Origin: Lachnospiraceae bacterium
GTDB taxonomy: Bacteria > Bacillota > Clostridia > Lachnospirales > Lachnospiraceae
Direction: 5' to 3'
DNA length: 10,322 bases
NCBI GenBank assembly: GCA_017391545.1
Contig: JAFOYD010000102.1
Coordinates: 1 to 10,322 of the forward strand
The notes beneath the pieces were generated by a model. The model was not told the DNA's origin and ran no database searches. It was given only the letters and a program-made list of their open reading frames with translations. The position numbers and the translations under genes were made by a program. Positions 6,519 to 10,322 of this stretch are shown here, piece after piece. The stretch's first letter is position 1, and every line of letters starts with the position of its first letter.

Positions 6519-7610
6519 TTATTCAGCGTCTTTTGCTGATTTAGAATTTCTTTGCGCTTTGTATTGTGCACATGACATTCCTGCAATTTCCTTTAAATCA
6601 GCGTCCATCATCATTGCTACCAGGTGCTTAAAGTCAACTTTTCTCTTCCAGCCAAGTTCCTTCTCTGCCTTTGCAGCATTTCCCCAGAGGAACTCAACCT
6701 CAGCCGGACGATAAAATTCAGGGTTTACATCGACAAGAAGTTTTCCAGTCTCTGCATCATATCCCTTCTCGTTGACACCTTCGCCCTCCCAGCGGATCTT
6801 GATACCAAGCTCTGCAAATGCTGCTTCCACGAACTGGCGAACAGTGTGCGTCTCATTTGTTGCAAGCACGTAATCTCCGGGAGCCTGTTGCTGCAGCATC
6901 AGCCACATACCCTCTACATAGTCTCCGGCAAATCCCCAGTCTCTCTTTGCATTCATATTTCCAAGAGAGAGCTTCTCCTGTTTTCCGGCAATAATATTTG
7001 CGATTGCAAGTGTTATTTTTCTGGTAACGAAATTCTCACCACGCCTTGGCGATTCATGATTGAATAAAATACCATTACATGCAAACATATTGTAAGACTC
7101 TCTATAGTTTACAGTGATCCAGTAAGAGTAAAGCTTTGCGACACCATAAGGACTCTTTGGATAGAACGGAGTCGCCTCGCTCTGCGGTGCAGTCTCCGGA
7201 AGCCCGCCAAAAAGCTCTGATGTAGAAGCCTGATAATATCTGCAGTTTCCACCGTTTACACGGATTGCCTCAAGAAGCTTTAGTGTGCTCACACCAGTAG
7301 CATCAGCAGTGTATTCAGGCACTTCAAAAGACACACCTACATGAGACTGTGCCGCAAGGTTGTACACCTCTGTCGGTCTGATCTCACCGATGATTCTCAT
7401 CAGATTTGAGGAATCTGTAGTATCTGCAAAATGCAGGAAAAACTTAACCTTGTAATAATCAGAATGAATGAGATGATCAATACGCATCGTATTTGATATA
7501 CTGTGCCTTCTGATCAGTCCATGTACTTCATATCCCTTCTCCAACAGAAACTCTGCAAGATAAGAGCCATCCTGTCCTGTGATACCTGTGATTAATGCAA
7601 TATTATTCAT
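6519..7610 (-). CDS. gmd: GDP-mannose 4,6-dehydratase
   Basis: First step from GDP-mannose to GDP-L-fucose: makes GDP-4-keto-6-deoxy-D-mannose in the cytoplasm, with bound NADP(H). The protein is 363 aa, within the normal range. Family motifs: GITGQDGSYLAEFLL (9-23, dinucleotide loop), GLIRR (31-35), NLAAQSHVGVSF (84-95), the Thr-Ser-Glu catalytic region STSELFG (129-135), Tyr155 and Lys159 (YGVAK), NHESPRRGENFVTRK (184-198) and KRDWGFAGDYVEGMW (222-236). The last 30 or so residues (DADL onward) are a charged, less conserved tail. ATG is at 7608-7610 with an AAAGGATATAGG-type ribosome binding site. A sigma-A-like promoter lies in the gap upstream, so gmd may open its own transcription unit. 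It gives fcl its substrate; no mannose-1-phosphate guanylyltransferase is visible to supply GDP-mannose. Confidence 0.97.
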   Translation of the reverse strand: MNNIALITGITGQDGSYLAEFLLEKGYEVHGLIRRHSISNTMRIDHLIHSDYYKVKFFLHFADTTDSSNLMRIIGEIRPTEVYNLAAQSHVGVSFEVPEYTADATGVSTLKLLEAIRVNGGNCRYYQASTSELFGGLPETAPQSEATPFYPKSPYGVAKLYSYWITVNYRESYNMFACNGILFNHESPRRGENFVTRKITLAIANIIAGKQEKLSLGNMNAKRDWGFAGDYVEGMWLMLQQQAPGDYVLATNETHTVRQFVEAAFAELGIKIRWEGEGVNEKGYDAETGKLLVDVNPEFYRPAEVEFLWGNAAKAEKELGWKRKVDFKHLVAMMMDADLKEIAGMSCAQYKAQRNSKSAKDAE

Positions 7611-7646
7611 AAACTACCTATATCCTTTCCAATACACATAAATTGT

Positions 7647-7660
7647 AGTAACCTATTACT
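7647..7660. repeat. Small inverted repeat in the predicted gmd leader
   Basis: AGTAA (7647-7651) and TTACT (7656-7660) around a 4-nt loop. If transcription starts about 7 nt after the -10 box, this hairpin would form close to the 5' end of the gmd mRNA, where such structures can protect transcripts. It may also be chance, since the stem is only 5 bp and A/T rich. Confidence 0.35.
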
Positions 7661-7669
7661 TTCGTTATA

Positions 7670-7698
7670 AGTATACACATACTTTGCCAATATGACAA
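7670..7698 (-). promoter_or_regulatory. Sigma-A-type promoter for gmd-fcl
   Basis: On the minus strand, -35 TTGTCA (7698-7693) and -10 TATACT (7675-7670) are spaced by 17 nt. Both hexamers differ from consensus (TTGACA, TATAAT) by one and one-to-two changes respectively. The site begins 5 nt after the stop codon of the reductase gene and leaves a leader of about 53 nt before gmd. It is the best promoter-like sequence between genes in the window. No terminator precedes it, so read-through from leuA-rfbD is also possible. Confidence 0.65.
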
Positions 7699-7703
7699 GT
7701 TTT

Positions 7704-8561
7704 TTAGATTTCCTTGATATATTCCGCAATTGCCTTTTCCCAGTCTGCAAACATATGATTCGTCGTAAGCTTCAGCATATAGTTCTCAAGCACCGAATAG
7801 GACGGTCTTGGTGCAACGATTCCATTGACATTCTTATCATACTGCTCTGTTGTCACAGTCTCAACAACAGTGGACTTTCCGGCAAGTCTGTATATTTCCC
7901 GTGTAAAATCAGCCCAGTTCGTAATTCCCTCGCAAGTACCATGAAACAGTCCGAAGTTATCTGTCGGAAGCAGATACGCCATTGCCTTTGCAAGCTCATC
8001 AGCACTTGTCGGTGAGCCGAACTGATCTCCGACCACAGTAACCTTATCATGATTCTGTGACAGTCCAAGCATTGTCTTTACGAAATTCTTACCGTCACCG
8101 TAAAGCCACGCAGTACGAATAATAAAATACTCTTTTGCAAATTCCTTCACAAAGTTTTCACCTGCAAGCTTTGTCTTTCCGTATACTGCCTTTGGATCGG
8201 GTGTATCAAACTCGGTATAAGGAGTATTTGCATGTCCGTCAAACACATAATCAGTCGAAATATGCATCAGCTTTGCATGGTATCTTGTAGCCGCGATACT
8301 TAAATTTCTGGGACCAATGGCATTGATGCGATATGCATTATCAACATCTGTCTCACAGCCGTTTACATTGGTGTGTGCTGCACAATTTATGATCGCATAT
8401 GGCTTCACCTCGCCGACAAATTTGTTTACCGCATCAATGTCGGTGATATCAAGCTCACCCACATCTGTATTGACGCACTCATACTCAGTACTGTTGTCAT
8501 ATATTTTATTGATGGCACGCCCTAGCTGACCGTTACAGCCCGTCACGATTAACTTCTTCAT
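7704..8561 (-). CDS. rfbD: dTDP-4-dehydrorhamnose reductase (RmlD/RfbD family)
   Basis: Last enzyme of dTDP-L-rhamnose synthesis: NAD(P)H-dependent reduction of dTDP-4-dehydro-L-rhamnose in the cytoplasm. The 285-aa length is typical. Evidence: IVTGCNGQLG (5-14, GxxGxxG dinucleotide loop), NCAAHTNVNGCE (59-70), ISTDYVFDG (101-109) with the catalytic Thr, Tyr127 and Lys131 (YGKTK), RTAWLYGDGKNFV (149-161), GDQFGSPTSADELA (178-191) and RPSYSVL (252-258). All expected catalytic residues are present. ATG is at 8559-8561 after a GGATAAGG ribosome binding site, 20 nt beyond the leuA stop. It is the only rhamnose-pathway gene in view: rmlA, rmlB and rmlC are not adjacent, so either they lie elsewhere or this member reduces a related 4-keto-6-deoxy sugar. 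The family assignment is firm; the exact substrate is less so. Confidence 0.9.
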   Translation of the reverse strand: MKKLIVTGCNGQLGRAINKIYDNSTEYECVNTDVGELDITDIDAVNKFVGEVKPYAIINCAAHTNVNGCETDVDNAYRINAIGPRNLSIAATRYHAKLMHISTDYVFDGHANTPYTEFDTPDPKAVYGKTKLAGENFVKEFAKEYFIIRTAWLYGDGKNFVKTMLGLSQNHDKVTVVGDQFGSPTSADELAKAMAYLLPTDNFGLFHGTCEGITNWADFTREIYRLAGKSTVVETVTTEQYDKNVNGIVAPRPSYSVLENYMLKLTTNHMFADWEKAIAEYIKEI

Positions 8562-8581
8562 GTTACCTTATCCTTTCATTC

Positions 8582-10264
8582 TTATTTTTTCTCACCAAGG
8601 CCAAGTCTATTCACAGCAGAGAACAGTGCTCTCACGGATGCTCTCGTGATATTTGAGCTTACGCCCACACCGTAGGTAACAGTACCTTCATTGGAATCAA
8701 GCATGTGAATATATGCTGCTGCCTGTGAATTGGAACCACTTTGAAGTGCATGCTCCTCATAGTCAAGCACCTTGATCCGCACATCCAGAACTTGCTGCAA
8801 TCCACGCTGAACTGCATCAATCGGACCATTTCCTTTTGCCTGAAAGCTCTTTTCCACTCCATGGTCTGTGTAAATGACCTCAACCAGCGTATCGAACTCT
8901 GATTCCGACGCATCGGACAGGTCTTCTACACGAAGCTTCCTGAAATGCAGCGGTTCCTTCTGGTCAAGATAGCACTCCCGGAACTTGTCCATGATCTGCT
9001 CCGGTGATACCTCACCCTGTGTTTCGGAAAGCTTCTGGATAACATTTGCAAACTCCTTATGCATACCCTTTGGAAGTTTAAATCCAAAGTAAGTATCCAT
9101 GACAAATGTCACACCGCCCTTGCCGGACTGTGAGTTAATGCGGACAATCGGTTCATATTCACGTCCGATATCAGCCGGATCGATTGGAAGATAGGGCACC
9201 TGCCAGAACTCATTGCCACGTTCCTTCATCGCCTGGACACCCTTGTTGATGGCATCCTGATGAGAACCGCTAAACGCAGTGAACACAAGCTTTCCTGCAT
9301 ATGGATGTCTCGGATGAATCGGCATCTTGACACATCTTTCATAGATTTCTATGATTTCATTGATTTTCTCAATCTTCAGCTCCGGGTCAATTCCCTGTGA
9401 GAACATATTGTAGGCAATGTTTAGAATGTCGACATTACCTGTTCTCTCGCCATTTCCAAACAATGTACCCTCGACTCTGTCTGCTCCCGCAAGTATGGAA
9501 AGCTCAGCTGAAGCCACACCGGTTCCTCTGTCATTGTGAGGATGAACACTTAAGATGATGCTCTCTCTGTTCTGAAAGTGTTTGTTCATCCACTCAATCT
9601 GGTCTGCATATACATTCGGCGTATTCATCTCGACCGTTGACGGCAGGTTGATAATAATCGGGTTCTCTTTTGTGGCGCCCCATGTCTCCTGCACTGCAGT
9701 GCAGATATCAAGTGCAAAGTCAAGTTCCGTTCCCGTAAAGCTTTCCGGCGAATACTCAAGGATGATCTTTCCAGGAAATTTTGCAGCTCTTTCTTTCACC
9801 ATTTTCGTTCCCTGAATGGCAATTTCCTTGATCTGTTCCCTGTCCATATGGAATACAACATCTCTTTGGAGTGTGGAAGTTGAATTGTATATATGAACAA
9901 TCGCCTGCTTACATCCCTCAATCGCCTCAAAGGTTCTGTTGATCAGTTCTTCTCTACACTGAGTAAGCACTTGCACACGAACATCATCCGGTATCATATG
10001 CCGCTCGATCAATTGACGAAGAAAATCAAATTCGATCTGACTTGCTGCTGGAAATCCCACCTCGATTTCCTTAAATCCCATATTTACCAAATACTGAAAA
10101 AACTCAATCTTTTCATCTACTACCATCGGATCGATTAACGCCTGATTGCCGTCTCTCAAATCAACGCTGCACCAAACCGGCGCCTTCTCAATCTCCTTAT
10201 TCGGCCATTCTCTCTCCGGATAATCCACTACCGGATTCTTCTTATATCGTTTGTAATTCAACAT
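8582..10264 (-). CDS. leuA: 2-isopropylmalate synthase, long form
   Basis: Commits carbon to leucine: condenses acetyl-CoA with 2-oxoisovalerate to give 2-isopropylmalate, in the cytoplasm. At 560 aa it is the long (type 2, actinobacterial-like) LeuA, which starts with YKRYKKNPVVDYPEREWP and reaches the catalytic TIM-barrel motif DLRDGNQ at 35-41. Metal ligands fit Asp38, His241 and His243 (HPHNDRGTG, 241-249) and Asn271 in GNGERTGN (270-277). INLPSTVEMNTPN (205-217) and KLVFTAFSGSHQDAI (325-339) are also typical. The C-terminal part from about 440 is the leucine-binding regulatory domain (GNGPIDAV 478-485, then SSNITRASVRAL 536-547), so feedback inhibition by leucine is expected. ATG at 10262-10264 has GGAGG 7 nt upstream (10272-10276). 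Only 58 nt of upstream DNA is present, so promoter and any leader regulator are out of view. No other leu or ilv gene follows it. Confidence 0.97.
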   Translation of the reverse strand: MLNYKRYKKNPVVDYPEREWPNKEIEKAPVWCSVDLRDGNQALIDPMVVDEKIEFFQYLVNMGFKEIEVGFPAASQIEFDFLRQLIERHMIPDDVRVQVLTQCREELINRTFEAIEGCKQAIVHIYNSTSTLQRDVVFHMDREQIKEIAIQGTKMVKERAAKFPGKIILEYSPESFTGTELDFALDICTAVQETWGATKENPIIINLPSTVEMNTPNVYADQIEWMNKHFQNRESIILSVHPHNDRGTGVASAELSILAGADRVEGTLFGNGERTGNVDILNIAYNMFSQGIDPELKIEKINEIIEIYERCVKMPIHPRHPYAGKLVFTAFSGSHQDAINKGVQAMKERGNEFWQVPYLPIDPADIGREYEPIVRINSQSGKGGVTFVMDTYFGFKLPKGMHKEFANVIQKLSETQGEVSPEQIMDKFRECYLDQKEPLHFRKLRVEDLSDASESEFDTLVEVIYTDHGVEKSFQAKGNGPIDAVQRGLQQVLDVRIKVLDYEEHALQSGSNSQAAAYIHMLDSNEGTVTYGVGVSSNITRASVRALFSAVNRLGLGEKK

Positions 10265-10322
10265 GTCTTTTCCTCCTAAATGTCATGCAACGATCTATCG
10301 TCACAAAATGCTCCTACGTGAA

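Noticed and set aside
8675..8695. A 12-base run (CAGTACCTTCAT) identical to part of the 27-bp repeat lies within leuA.
   Set aside because: It lacks the palindrome arms and encodes the expected LeuA residues (NEGTVTYG), so it is coding sequence and most likely a chance match.
10290..10301. ACGAT/ATCGT inverted repeat with a 2-nt spacer upstream of leuA, as a possible operator or leader element.
   Set aside because: It is very short, and only 58 nt of upstream DNA are present; T-box or attenuator signatures cannot be judged. Not reported as a feature.

Overview
The window is a single-strand block: ten genes lie head to tail, all on the minus strand, so transcription runs from high to low coordinates. 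Codon use, moderate GC content, strong GGAGG ribosome binding sites, several GTG/TTG starts, a long-form LeuA and a Spo0A-type regulator all point to a Clostridia genome, most likely a gut-type Lachnospiraceae. That placement is inference from style and gene families, not a database match.

Layout in transcription order. leuA (10264-8582, 2-isopropylmalate synthase) is followed 20 nt later by an rfbD/rmlD-type dTDP-4-dehydrorhamnose reductase (8561-7704). A 93-nt gap carries a good sigma-A promoter, then come gmd (7610-6519) and fcl (6503-5553), the two enzymes that turn GDP-mannose into GDP-L-fucose. Next is a small regulator, 5507-5142, that is a free-standing Spo0A C-terminal DNA-binding domain with no receiver domain. 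After it, a 78-nt gap holds two hairpin-forming palindromes and leads into the assembly module: a membrane-anchored polyprenyl-phosphate glycosyltransferase (5063-4122), a soluble GT2 glycosyltransferase (4119-3337), a polyprenyl-phosphate sugar-1-phosphate transferase that would start the repeat unit (3277-1871), a Wzz-like chain-length/co-polymerase protein with an unusual cytoplasmic tail (1866-790), and a GT-A glycosyltransferase cut off by the left edge (739-1).

Together the genes describe part of a Wzx/Wzy-type capsule or exopolysaccharide locus whose product probably contains fucose and possibly rhamnose. No flippase (wzx), polymerase (wzy), rmlABC, manB/manC, or intact tyrosine kinase/phosphatase is visible; they would have to lie outside the window, beyond the left edge or elsewhere in the genome. 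leuA is a core-metabolism gene and marks the right-hand shoulder of the locus, although nothing between leuA and rfbD looks like a terminator.

The most unusual points are the receiver-less Spo0A domain placed between the nucleotide-sugar and assembly modules, two copies of a 27-bp palindrome that each supply the stop codon of the gene they touch and that bracket the assembly module, and a Wzz protein whose tail looks like a P-loop tyrosine-kinase domain that has lost its ATP-binding motifs.
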